Source of the DNA: Candidatus Endomicrobiellum glyptotermitis
Lineage (GTDB): Bacteria; Elusimicrobiota; Endomicrobiia; Endomicrobiales; Endomicrobiaceae
Length of the DNA: 64,000 bases
Direction of reading: 5' to 3'
NCBI GenBank assembly: GCA_031267715.1
Contig: JAIRYQ010000002.1
Span: 528,001 to 592,000, forward strand
This document shows, in pieces, positions 9,337 through 18,049 of this stretch (position 1 is its first letter; each line of letters opens with the position of its first letter). The notes below the pieces were generated by a model. The model saw nothing but the letters and a program-made list of their open reading frames with translations. It made no database searches and was not told the DNA's origin. The position numbers and the translations under genes were made by a program.

Positions 9337-10044
9337 TTACTTTTTCAATAAGTCAGGACGGCGCTCTTTCGTTCTTCTATACGCTTCTTTCTCGCACCAT
9401 TCATAAATTTTTTTATGATTCCCAGATAGAAGAACTTCTGGAACTTTATGCCCCCTAAACACTGCAGGCCTTGTATAATGCGGACAATCTAGCAACCCCT
9501 TATAAAATGAATCATTTTCTATTGAATCCCTCTCCTTAACAACCCCGGGAAGCATTCTCACGACGACGTCAGTCAAAACCATTGCGGGAATCTCACCGCC
9601 TGTAAGAACATAGTCACCTATAGATATCTCTCCGTCTATATAATTCACAATGCGCTCATCAATACCTTCATAATGACCACATATAATAACCAAATGCTCA
9701 AGCTTCGCAAGATTTTTTATAATCTCGTTGTCAAGGGTTTTGCCCTGAGGAGACATATAGACAACATACGGCCTCCTATAAACACTACTTCCTTTGTAAA
9801 AGCTACTCTTTCCCCTGACCCCTACACTTCTCATAGCATAGTACAACGGTTCCGGTTTAATTACCATACCAACACCACCACCAAAAGGCCTGTCATCAAC
9901 TTTTTTATGTTTATCTTTAGAAAAAGACCTTATGTCAACAATGCCAATCTTAAGAATCTTTCCACGTGACGCTTTACTTATTAAACTTTCCGCAAAAGGT
10001 CCTTCAAACATTCTTGGGAATATAGTGAGAATATCAATCTTCAT
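9337..10044 (-). CDS. trmD: tRNA (guanine-N1-)-methyltransferase TrmD
   Basis: TrmD makes m1G37 in tRNAs, using SAM bound in a trefoil knot. The start is taken at 10044 (MKIDILTIFPRMFEG). It overlaps the rimM stop by 11 bases, indicating translational coupling; the upstream in-frame extension to 10083 is unconserved. Knot motifs are present: ICGHYEGIDERI, SIGDYVLTGGEIPAMV and PHYTRPAVFRG. The 235 residues match the family length. Confidence 0.97.
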   Translation of the reverse strand: MKIDILTIFPRMFEGPFAESLISKASRGKILKIGIVDIRSFSKDKHKKVDDRPFGGGVGMVIKPEPLYYAMRSVGVRGKSSFYKGSSVYRRPYVVYMSPQGKTLDNEIIKNLAKLEHLVIICGHYEGIDERIVNYIDGEISIGDYVLTGGEIPAMVLTDVVVRMLPGVVKERDSIENDSFYKGLLDCPHYTRPAVFRGHKVPEVLLSGNHKKIYEWCEKEAYRRTKERRPDLLKK

Positions 10045-10363
10045 ACACAACAAGGCACGTACCGTAATACTCAAGGATATCATTCACAGACTTTACGCGA
10101 CCATAATAAGCGTCTTCATATTCTCTTGGCAAAACAACAAAAATCTTTTTTCTTAATACATTTACCTCCCTTACTACACTCCTCAAAGCAGGAATTAAAA
10201 TTGCTTCATTGCAACGCCTTACAACCCATACATCGCTACTTCCAGCTAACATAATATCGGAAAGAACCCCTATCCGCTTCCCACTCTGATCAAAGATCTC
10301 AAATCCTACAACATCAGCAGCACTCGATATCTTCAGTTTTATATCGTCTCTTTTAGACTTCAT
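10034..10363 (-). CDS. rimM: RimM-like protein reduced to the PRC-barrel domain
   Basis: RimM helps mature the 30S head and binds ribosomal protein S19. Normal RimM is about 165-180 residues with an N-terminal RimM domain and a C-terminal PRC barrel. This frame has only 109 residues. What remains is the PRC barrel: GFEIFDQSGKRIGVLSDIM, SSDVWVV, AILIPALRSVVREV and KKIFVVLP. Only eight bases separate its ATG from the khpA stop, so the N-terminal domain is absent rather than frameshifted nearby. Operon position between khpA and trmD supports the identity. Whether it still works is unknown. Confidence 0.75.
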   Translation of the reverse strand: MKSKRDDIKLKISSAADVVGFEIFDQSGKRIGVLSDIMLAGSSDVWVVRRCNEAILIPALRSVVREVNVLRKKIFVVLPREYEDAYYGRVKSVNDILEYYGTCLVVYED

Positions 10364-10371
10364 TTTATATT

Positions 10372-10602
10372 TTATTCTACAACTTCAACAGTTGCTCTTT
10401 TATCAAGTTTTGCAGAGGCCGAATTCACAATAATCCTTATTGCTTTTATAATTCTGCCCTCCTTGCCGATGATTTTCCCTTTATCTCCATCAGCGACTTT
10501 CAATTCCACAACAGCGGTTTTCTCGCCAACAACTTCTCTCACTTCTATTTTATCCGGATTATCAACCAAAGCCTTAGCAATCAAAAGCACCAATTCCTTC
10601 AT
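10372..10602 (-). CDS. khpA: KH-domain RNA-binding protein KhpA
   Basis: This is a 76-residue single KH domain with the GxxG loop in GKIIGKEGRIIKAIR, near residues 43-57. KhpA (YlqC family) binds RNA and in many bacteria partners with KhpB. It has its classic place between rpsP and rimM, in the same direction. KhpB (jag), which often follows yidC, is not seen in this window. Confidence 0.92.
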   Translation of the reverse strand: MKELVLLIAKALVDNPDKIEVREVVGEKTAVVELKVADGDKGKIIGKEGRIIKAIRIIVNSASAKLDKRATVEVVE

Positions 10603-10645
10603 AAATAAGCCCCTCCGTAATCTCCGTGATTATACGCAAATCTAG

Positions 10646-10903
10646 TTATTTACAGTCTTCGTTTACTTGATTCTTTTTTATCAATACAGCAACTGTCCCA
10701 GAAGCTTTCGCTCCAGTCTTTAGCCAATATTTTACCCTTCCTGCATCAACGTTGAATTTATTATCTTCAGACATAGGGTCGTACTGACCAAGAACCTCAA
10801 TAGGCTTCCCATCTCTCTTTACTCTCCGATCGATAGCCACAACCCTATAATAAGGCCTCTTCGGTTTGCCTTTTCTTTGCAGCCGTAATCTCACCGTCAT
10901 CAC
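10646..10903 (-). CDS. rpsP: 30S ribosomal protein S16
   Basis: S16 is needed for assembly of the 30S body. The N-terminal block TVRLRLQRKGKPKRPYYRVV and the later IEVLGQYDPM are characteristic. At 85 residues it has normal length. Two adjacent ATG codons start the frame; the second (MTVRL) is closer to the family start. It is the first gene of the operon, and a near-consensus promoter lies 68 bases upstream. Confidence 0.97.
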   Translation of the reverse strand: MMTVRLRLQRKGKPKRPYYRVVAIDRRVKRDGKPIEVLGQYDPMSEDNKFNVDAGRVKYWLKTGAKASGTVAVLIKKNQVNEDCK

Positions 10904-10970
10904 AAAATACCCCCATAAAACTCAAACACTCTTCACAGTCCATACAACCAATCCCTACATACAGCCTGAG

Positions 10971-10999
10971 ATTGTAATAAATGCGTTCCTATTTGTCAA
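10971..10999 (-). promoter_or_regulatory. Sigma-70-type promoter of the rpsP operon
   Basis: On the minus strand a perfect TTGACA (10994-10999) is followed after exactly 17 bases by TACAAT (10971-10976). It points at rpsP, whose ATG is about 68 bases downstream. This is one of the best promoter matches in the window. Confidence 0.75.
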
Positions 11000-12427
11000 T
11001 ATTCACATATTCCACGAAACATAATTAAAACATGGTCCAGCAACATTTAACGAGAACCTGCATAAATTTATTTTATTATGAATTTTTGTTACAACGAACG
11101 ACCCTTTCTTCTGTTTTTACATTTATGATAAACATGATAAAAAATATGATAAAAAAATTTAATCTAGCAAAAAACCTAAACTCTTACTAACCCGCGCTGG
11201 GGGGGGGGATATCTTCTAAAATTAAAAATAACATTATTTCTCTACGGATCCGGACTGCCATCTACGCTAGAGTTTCAAAAATACCACTATGAAGAACAAG
11301 GTCTAAATTTTTTCAGCACATAAAATTATGATTACTTCAAATTCAGCCTACTGCATTTATTTTAAGTGAAAAAAAACAGACTAATTCTCTATATGTAGTA
11401 TAACATAGCACAGTACAGAACAGCATTACAGTAAATCCTTCTTGCTAAATTTTCCATTATCACACTTCTTACAAAAAAAACATCTACACACAGTCTTAAG
11501 AAAAATCACTGCGTATAAAAACGGTCCTGTCCTGTCACACGACAAAATCGTGAAAACAAGCCATAATACAATTTCCTACAAAATGACTTTATTTCTTCAG
11601 GCTCACCATGTATATCATCATGGGTTTTATCAGGGTTTTGCGCCGTAGATAGAAGGATACATAATCTTAAAACCTTCAAATTACTATGACCCTCCTCTCT
11701 TGCCCATTAAGCAGATAAAGCAATAACACTATCCCTCCAAACTATTATTTGAATAACTCAGATTTATTGAGAAATACATCTTAGATTTATATAACACCCT
11801 ATCTCAATAGTATTACAAAAATCATACTGTTTTTCATGCTCGTTTTTATTTATGGAAAAGAATTTTTTAAGTTCTTTATAGTTAAAAAACTTCTTAACTT
11901 TTTTATAACTATTTTTCCATTTATTAAATTTGACATTATTAATATTTTTTATATCCATTACTTAATTTTAAAATTGCAATATAAGCAATAAGATCTTCCT
12001 TACTATCAAGTCTGTGACGTCAAAAATATTATGTTGTTCTGTACCAAATATTTTTTCAGCAAAAAATTTTCTTTAAGTATCTTTTTCATTAAACTCAAAC
12101 TTTATCATGTTCAACATTTTCAACAATCTCTCTTGCTACACACATTCGCAAACCTACAAGCCACCTCATTTAATGCATAAATCTCAGGTTTTTACGTTTT
12201 TTCGTATACTAAGACTTATAAAAACCATGGGCACTAAAAAATAACGAAAACAATATATATCTTTTAACACATCTCTGGCCTTCATTCTTTGATAAAATCT
12301 TATACGTTTGTAAAATTTACCAAGTCAAAAAAAAGTTTGAAAGAGTTTTTTAAGAAATCATAAAATATTTATAGAAAAAAGAAAATATGATGATTCAAAA
12401 ATTATACAACCTGATTAAAAAGATATG
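11000..12427. other. Gene-free gap with faint remnants
   Basis: No intact gene is visible between the rpsP promoter and tRNA-Ser. There is a run of ten G at 11199-11208. A 64-codon Lys/Asn-rich frame at 11764-11958 (minus) has no recognisable family and biased AT composition, so I do not call it a gene. Another minus-strand stretch at about 11520-11650 stays open for ~40 codons but is also unrecognised. Confidence 0.4.
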
Positions 12428-12514
12428 CGGAGAGAGAGGGATTCGAACCCCCGATAGAGTTTCCCCTATAACAGTTTTCAAGACTATCGCCTTAAACCAC
12501 TCGGCCATCTCTCC
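12428..12514 (-). tRNA. tRNA-Ser (anticodon TGA)
   Basis: On the minus strand a class II tRNA begins GGAGAGATGGCCGAGTGG. The acceptor stem GGAGAGA/TCTCTCC closes perfectly. The anticodon loop CTTGAAA gives TGA, there is a long variable arm, and the T-loop is TTCGAAT. CCA is not encoded. Confidence 0.95.
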
Positions 12515-12945
12515 ATTACATTTGCAGATTTACACATACCAGGTTTTACAACATTACTATTCTTTATTAATCTTTAATCAAACTAAAAACAATAAATAAC
12601 ATTTAGCTATATTTTTAGAAACTAAATCCTATTCCACTTCAGGCGATAAACGCGATACGATACTATAAGAAACACTTTAAATTATGGCAGAATTTTATAA
12701 CACGTTAACACAGAAATCATAAAGACGAAAACGATCTATATCACATTTTGGACTTGGTGCTTCGGATCTTATTTCTGTCTTTAAAGCTATTATCAATTGA
12801 CATCAAAACAATAGCCACTTTGTTCCCGCAAAACCCAAAAAGTCCCTTTGAGCCCTCGCTTACTAATAACACATAACATAACAAAGCCTAACATAAAATA
12901 GATTCATACATAGTGATCTCTTGAATTTTCGCAGTATTTAATGAG
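12515..12945. other. Gap upstream of tRNA-Ser
   Basis: AT-rich spacer between the tRNA and the yidC stop. No gene or convincing hairpin was recognised. Confidence 0.4.
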
Positions 12946-14490
12946 TCAGTAAATACGTTTTGCACGTATACGAATTGCACTTTTTTTCATTATAAAGTAC
13001 TGTTCTATTGTTGAGATCACACTACTAGTAAGCCAATATATAACAAGACCTGACGGAAAAGACCAAAACATAAAAGTAAACACTGTAGGCATTATATACA
13101 TCATTTTTTTCTGTGTAGAATCTGAAGTGGCAGTCGTCATTCTTTGCTGAAAAAACATTCCTACACCCATTATCAAAGGAAGAAGATTAAAGTTAAAAGA
13201 ACCTATACGCATAAATTGATCTGCAGCGGACAGATCTTTTATCCAAAGAACCCAACCCTCGTTTCTTAACTCATAAACATTTCTTAGCATTGTAAAAAAC
13301 GCCCAAAAAATAGGAAGCTGCAAAAGCATAGGCAGGCATCCTCCCAAAGGATTAACTTTTTGCGACCTATACACATTCAACATTTCAGCTTGAAGTCTCT
13401 GCGGATTATCTTTGTATTTTAGTTGAATATCTTTTACTATAGGTTGAATATTTTTCATTGCCGCAGCAGATTTAAGACTCTTCAAGGTTAGCGGTAAAAC
13501 TAAAACTTGTATAAAAGCGGTAAGCATTATAATGGCCCAGCCGTAATTGTTAGTAAGCTTATGAAAAAATGCTAGAACTGAAAAGGCAGCTTTCCCCAAA
13601 AACCCAAAGAAACCAAAATCTACAGTTTTTTCAAGACCCAAATTGTAAGCTTTTAAATACCTATAAATTTTAGGCCCTAAATAGAAATTAATGGAATAAT
13701 CTTTTTTGTTGATGTCCTTAGGAACTATAGCCGTAAAAGTAAGAGAATAAGGATGTTTTTTATCTATTCTAGACGATATAATTTTATCAAAATCCGCAAA
13801 ATTTGTAGGCATAAACGCAGCCAGAAAATATTTATTATCCACAGCTACCCATTTGTACAAAGCAGCAGATTTAGATACGTTTTTAAATTTTTCGATTTTT
13901 TTTGGGATCGCTGCGGTAGAAGCTGAAATCTTCGTCAATAAAATATTTTCCTTCATCTCATTAGCATCGGCACCGAGACCAGGACCCCATTTAAAAACTA
14001 TCTCATGGAAATACGTCTCAGGAGTCTTCTCTATAGAAATACTTAAATTGTGCATATAAAAGTCAGAAAAGCTATATGTTTTTGTGATTTTCCACCCATC
14101 CACAGAAATATATTCAAAAACCACTTTTTTATTAGATTTTGAAACTATTTTATAAATTTCGTCTGGAAAATTCGCCATAACAGGTGCGGATTCTGGAAAT
14201 ACCAAGTCTATCACTTGTCCGTTTTTTTCTTTAATAGACCAACTCATAATTGCAGCACCTTTATTTGTCAAAACCGCCTTATATTTCTCAGTATCAATGC
14301 TTACATTTTCTTCTATACATTTATCAACATTTTTAACTTCAAGTACACCACTGTTTGAGACAGCAGTATCACTTTGAGTTTTCATCGCCTGTTCGGGAAG
14401 ATGCTGATGATAACGTGGAGCAATAAGAAAATACCAGCTTAAAACCGTAAAAAGCGACAAAACTATGAACAAAATAGAATTTCTTTGCAT
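12946..14490 (-). CDS. yidC: Membrane protein insertase YidC
   Basis: YidC inserts proteins into the inner membrane, alone or with SecYEG. The 514-residue form has an N-terminal membrane anchor (about residues 5-23), a large periplasmic domain (to about 290) and the conserved hydrophobic core from FLGKAAFSVLAFFHKLTNNYGWAI onward. Core motifs include LPLTLKSLKSAAAM, NPLGGCLPMLLQLPIFWAFF and FPSGLVIYWLTSS. The periplasmic domain indicates the Gram-negative type. It follows yidD by 17 bases. Confidence 0.96.
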   Translation of the reverse strand: MQRNSILFIVLSLFTVLSWYFLIAPRYHQHLPEQAMKTQSDTAVSNSGVLEVKNVDKCIEENVSIDTEKYKAVLTNKGAAIMSWSIKEKNGQVIDLVFPESAPVMANFPDEIYKIVSKSNKKVVFEYISVDGWKITKTYSFSDFYMHNLSISIEKTPETYFHEIVFKWGPGLGADANEMKENILLTKISASTAAIPKKIEKFKNVSKSAALYKWVAVDNKYFLAAFMPTNFADFDKIISSRIDKKHPYSLTFTAIVPKDINKKDYSINFYLGPKIYRYLKAYNLGLEKTVDFGFFGFLGKAAFSVLAFFHKLTNNYGWAIIMLTAFIQVLVLPLTLKSLKSAAAMKNIQPIVKDIQLKYKDNPQRLQAEMLNVYRSQKVNPLGGCLPMLLQLPIFWAFFTMLRNVYELRNEGWVLWIKDLSAADQFMRIGSFNFNLLPLIMGVGMFFQQRMTTATSDSTQKKMMYIMPTVFTFMFWSFPSGLVIYWLTSSVISTIEQYFIMKKSAIRIRAKRIY

Positions 14491-14507
14491 TTAGCTTCCC
14501 TATGACA

Positions 14508-14735
14508 TTAATTTTTTTTCTCGGGTAAAGGAATAACGGGGTCAAAGCCAGCCTTACAAAACGGATTACAACGGATAATCCTTTTAAAAGCCAAAAATAA
14601 ACCTTTAAAAAGACCATAAATCTCTATCGCTTGATAGGCATAGGTGGAACAGCTAGGTAGGAAACGACATCTATACGGAGCTAGTCTAGACACAAACTTA
14701 TAGCATTTGATCAAAAAAAGCGCCGCTGTTTTCAC
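14508..14735 (-). CDS. yidD: Membrane protein insertion efficiency factor YidD
   Basis: This is a small 75-residue protein with the YidD signature: YRCRFLPSCSTYAYQAIE followed by FKRIIRCNPFCKAGFDPV. YidD is a peripheral membrane protein that aids YidC-dependent insertion. It sits three bases after rnpA and 17 before yidC, the standard rpmH-rnpA-yidD-yidC order. Confidence 0.95.
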   Translation of the reverse strand: MKTAALFLIKCYKFVSRLAPYRCRFLPSCSTYAYQAIEIYGLFKGLFLAFKRIIRCNPFCKAGFDPVIPLPEKKN

Positions 14736-14738
14736 ATA

Positions 14739-15110
14739 CTACTCCGGACCTATGCAAAACCCGGAATCTTTAAGCAAGCCCAAAACATTTCTTTTTAGAC
14801 TACTATAATCCAACAATGCAGTTACCACTTTAGAAACAAAAACCAAATCCAACCCCGGCTTCAGAAAGTGCCTATTAAGTCTAAAAATTTCCCTCAATCT
14901 TCTTTTTGTTCTGTTTCTTACCACCGCCTTTCCTACTCTTCTTGGTGTAACAAGTCCTAGCCTTATCGTGGTAAGCTCATCATTCCTTTTATAAACTAAA
15001 ATTTTTATACTTTTATTTTCAAGTTTCAAACCGTTTTTAAAAACTCTATCAAAATCTTCTTGTATATGCAGTCTCTCAAAATACGTGAAAGAAAACCTTT
15101 TTCTCGATAA
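14739..15110 (-). CDS. rnpA: Ribonuclease P protein component (5' end uncertain)
   Basis: RnpA binds RNase P RNA to mature tRNA 5' ends. The RNR motif VGKAVVRNRTKRRLREIFR is intact. A TTG at 15029 would start a 96-residue protein but cut into conserved sequence: the same frame continues upstream with RKRFSFTYFERLHIQEDFDR and VFKNG, the normal RnpA N-terminus. The frame stays open to a stop at 15126-15128 without any ATG, GTG or TTG before that block. The first codons are ATA and TTA beside an A8 tract. Either a non-standard start is used or an indel near the A-tract has removed the start. Confidence 0.85.
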   Translation of the reverse strand, partial: LSRKRFSFTYFERLHIQEDFDRVFKNGLKLENKSIKILVYKRNDELTTIRLGLVTPRRVGKAVVRNRTKRRLREIFRLNRHFLKPGLDLVFVSKVVTALLDYSSLKRNVLGLLKDSGFCIGPE

Positions 15111-15175
15111 TATTTTTTTTATAAACTACCAGCCTCACAACGATCTTCGCACATCCTTACCTAAATAAACTAACC

Positions 15176-15310
15176 CTATGCACTTATAACCTTACGACCT
15201 TTTCTTCTACGCGCGCTTAAAATTTTTCTACCACTAGCCGTTGCCATTCTAGCCATGAAACCTATCTTTTTTTTTCTTCTATCCTTATTCGGCTGAAATG
15301 TTCTTTTCAT
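15176..15310 (-). CDS. rpmH: 50S ribosomal protein L34
   Basis: A 44-residue basic protein starting [18 protein letters not shown] and containing [15 protein letters not shown] and RRRKGRK, the whole-length pattern of L34. It is the first gene of the rpmH-rnpA-yidD-yidC operon, with a near-consensus promoter 47 bases upstream. Confidence 0.95.
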   Translation of the reverse strand: MKRTFQPNKDRRKKKIGFMARMATASGRKILSARRRKGRKVISA

Positions 15311-15357
15311 TTATACAATATCCTTTTACCACTACCGCGTTTTATATCACACACCGC

Positions 15358-15386
15358 ATTCTACTAAAATCTCGATTTGGTGTCAA
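15358..15386 (-). promoter_or_regulatory. Sigma-70-type promoter of rpmH
   Basis: On the minus strand TTGACA (15381-15386) and TAGAAT (15358-15363) are separated by exactly 17 bases. The pair points at rpmH, about 48 bases away. Confidence 0.75.
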
Positions 15387-16231
15387 AGTAGTTGTCTCTA
15401 TAAATTAAAACAATTGTACATCATAAATGAAGGAAATTAATTTTATTAAGTACATCACACTTATTTGTTTGTACAATTTTTCAGATTTTTCTCTCAGTGC
15501 TAGCAAGTCACTGTATAACTTTCATTGTTTTTCATGATATTTACTTCGTGTTTCAAAGCTATTTATCGTCTTCTATTTTTACATGAATATAGACGAACAA
15601 TGGCATATAATATAAACCATTTATGGTTTATATTATATTTTAACTACTCTGTGATATTCAAAAATTGCTTTTTACTTTAATTTAAACAAGGGTTATATCC
15701 TTACGACTAATAACAAATTGATTTTTCCAGCTTTAAGAGTTAAAAGGCACGCGAAAACTTCTATATATAATCTTTTTGTTTCTGTTTAACAAATAATTTC
15801 ACACCGTTAATATCTAAAATACATGGAATTTTAATGTTGCGTCAATACGAAAATGGAATACAAATTTCTAAGTACCTCTATTTTAACACCAATGATTGAT
15901 TTAAAGGAGAAATTACAATCATGAGCTCTCTCTATAGTTTCAACAGAGATTCATTTTTATTAAGATGGATGGAGCTGATTTTTTTTATCACTGCTGGGTT
16001 CAGTTATATGGTTTGAGTGGAGCATATGATTGTTTCATTACCGTGTAGGAGAACTCGGAGAAGCAGCCTTTCTTGCGTAATCATTTAAAATAAGTGCTAA
16101 AGGATCTAACTTCGACGGGTATCGGGCCAACAACAAGTTATCAAAAATCCCTAAATACCCCCTATAAAAGCAAGGAACAGTAAAATTTGACGTTTATATT
16201 CATACATTTTCTTCTCTCATAAAAGAAATCT
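15387..16231. other. Gene-free gap with a short remnant frame
   Basis: No intact gene. A plus-strand frame at 15921-16016 has a good AAGGAG site and starts MSSLYSFNRDSFLLRW, but it stops after 31 codons. Recognisable open sequence seems to continue in another frame (YRVGELGEAAFLA), which suggests a broken gene of unknown family. Confidence 0.35.
15605..15638. terminator. Long AT-rich perfect hairpin
   Basis: The 16-base arm 15605-15620 is the exact reverse complement of 15623-15638, leaving a two-base spacer. The right end is followed by T-rich sequence. It could act as a terminator in either direction, but no gene ends close by. Confidence 0.4.
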
Positions 16232-16383
16232 TTAATCTAAAGATTTTTCAGCAAGTGCGCCTGTTCGAGAAGTTTTTACCTTTTCTGTATATTTTTTATA
16301 TACAGGAATCGCTACAATGCTTAACGTACTTACTACAGCAATTACTATTATAAGTTCTATTAATGCAAACCTTTTTGATTTCA
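16232..16383 (-). pseudogene. Broken, truncated type IV pilin-like gene
   Basis: A good AGGGGA site precedes ATG at 16383 (MNQKG). The frame then shifts by one base within GGTTTG and continues as FALIELIIVIAVVSTLSIVA and IPVYKKYTEK, ending at TAA after ~50 codons. Together this is a prepilin leader with the -1 Gly, the class III cleavage/methylation motif G|FxLIE and the hydrophobic N-terminal helix. One missing T at the cleavage site and early truncation indicate a dead gene. It follows lysC by 12 bases on the same strand. Confidence 0.8.
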
Positions 16384-16395
16384 TTACAAATTCCC

Positions 16396-17631
16396 CTAAT
16401 CTAAATCTACTCTTTTTTTGGAAAGTCCAAATCCTTTATGCAGCTCTTCAACTGCCTTTAATACATCAGACTCACTTATAATACAAGATATTTTAATCTC
16501 ACTTATGGAAACCATATTAACATCTATGCCGCTTTTATGCAATATTTTAAACATCTTTGCAGCTACAACACTATGACTTTTTACGCCTACTCCTATAATT
16601 GAAATCTTTGCAATATGTTCGTTACAAGAAACCGAAGCTTTAAAATCTAGAGTCATTTTATCAAGCTCTTCCTGTGTTTTCTTCATATCACTTCTATTCA
16701 CAATGAAAGAAATAGTATTACTTTTATTTAAAACAGACTGGTCAAGCATATCTATATTTATGCCAACTTCTGAACATCTACTAAAAATTTCCGTAACAAT
16801 ACCAGAAGCATCAAACACAGATATTGTAAATTTAACTTGACTCTTATCAAACGATATTCCTGAGAGTAAAAAGGATTCCATTTTCTTCTCCTTAATTTTT
16901 TCTTCACTCGTTATTATCGTTCCTTCACTTTCACTAAAAGTACTTTTTGAATGTATTACAACGTTAAACTTTTTTGCCACTTCCACACTTCTTGATTGCA
17001 GTACTTGAGAGCCAGAACCTGCCATTTCAAGCATTTCATCATAAGATATATAGTCAATCTTTCTCGCATCTTTTACAACTCTTGGATCAGCCGTATATAC
17101 ACCTTCCACATCGGAATATATTTCACATAAATCAGATTTTAAGGCAACTGCTAATGCAACTGCAGTTAAATCCGATCCACCTCTTCCCAATGTAGTTACA
17201 TCACCCCTAGGATTTAAAGCCTGAAAACCAGCAACTATAACAATATTGTCTTTTGCAAGCTGATCGTTAATTTTTTGAGGATTGATTTTTTTTATTCTTG
17301 CACGTGTATAGTCCTCATTTGCTAGAATTCCAGCTTGTGGCCCAGTCATAGAAATCACTTCCTCCCCCATAGCGTCAATTGCCATTGCAAGAAGTGAAAT
17401 AGAAACCATTTCACCCGTCGCAAGTAACATATCCACTTCTCTAACAGGAGGGTTACAAGCAATCTTGTCAACCATCTTAATTAAATCGTCAGTTGTGTCT
17501 CCTGGTGCAGAAACCACTGCAACAACTTTATTCCCATCTTTTTTTTTTACAATTATTCTCTCTGCAACATGCTTTATCTTATCGGCATTCGCTAAAGAAG
17601 AGCCGCCAAATTTCATTATCACAAGGCTCAT
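16396..17631 (-). CDS. lysC: Aspartate kinase
   Basis: Aspartate kinase phosphorylates aspartate as the first step to lysine/diaminopimelate, threonine and methionine. The 411-residue protein has the N-terminal KFGGSSLAN motif, the GRGGSDLTAVALA block near residue 160 and two C-terminal ACT domains (about 265-340 and 345-405), the allosteric feedback sites. The length fits monofunctional LysC. It is transcribed toward the broken pilin gene. Confidence 0.95.
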   Translation of the reverse strand: MSLVIMKFGGSSLANADKIKHVAERIIVKKKDGNKVVAVVSAPGDTTDDLIKMVDKIACNPPVREVDMLLATGEMVSISLLAMAIDAMGEEVISMTGPQAGILANEDYTRARIKKINPQKINDQLAKDNIVIVAGFQALNPRGDVTTLGRGGSDLTAVALAVALKSDLCEIYSDVEGVYTADPRVVKDARKIDYISYDEMLEMAGSGSQVLQSRSVEVAKKFNVVIHSKSTFSESEGTIITSEEKIKEKKMESFLLSGISFDKSQVKFTISVFDASGIVTEIFSRCSEVGINIDMLDQSVLNKSNTISFIVNRSDMKKTQEELDKMTLDFKASVSCNEHIAKISIIGVGVKSHSVVAAKMFKILHKSGIDVNMVSISEIKISCIISESDVLKAVEELHKGFGLSKKRVDLD

Positions 17632-17821
17632 TTTATTTTTCTCCTGAAACTTTTATCTGGAGCATACAACCCAGCATTTCTGTATAAGTACAGCACCATT
17701 TATTTTTTTATCAACAAAATAGCATCAATCATCAATACTCGCCTATATAAAAACCTTTCAATTTATATTTTTATATAAGATTACAGTCAAAACAACATAT
17801 GAAAAATTTTCTTATGAAAAA

Positions 17822-18049
17822 TTATATTGATTGAACCTCTTTTATTTCTGGAACTGCCTGTTTAATCGCATCCCCAACAGCATGTTGCAAGGTCATAGAA
17901 GACATGGGACAATGTCCGCAAGCTCCCGTAAGCATAACCTTTACAATCCCATCCCAACTCACATCTATTAATTCAACATTCCCACCGTCTGATTGCAACC
18001 TTGGCCTTACAGATTCTAAAACTTTTTCGACCTTCTCTTTTAAATTCAT
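17822..18049 (-). CDS. NifU C-terminal-domain Fe-S protein
   Basis: This 75-residue protein is a single NifU-C/Nfu domain with the cluster-binding motif GACGHCPMSSMTLQ (CxxC at about residues 39-42). Nfu-type proteins carry or deliver Fe-S clusters. The usual motif reads CGGCPSS; the His here is a mild deviation and both Cys are kept. It stands alone on the minus strand, 190 bases upstream of lysC. Confidence 0.92.
   Translation of the reverse strand: MNLKEKVEKVLESVRPRLQSDGGNVELIDVSWDGIVKVMLTGACGHCPMSSMTLQHAVGDAIKQAVPEIKEVQSI

Noticed and set aside
12387..12599. 70-codon plus-strand frame over tRNA-Ser
   Set aside because: It is the antisense of tRNA-Ser(TGA); the peptide GERGIRTPDRVSP is the well-known artefact of reading a tRNA.
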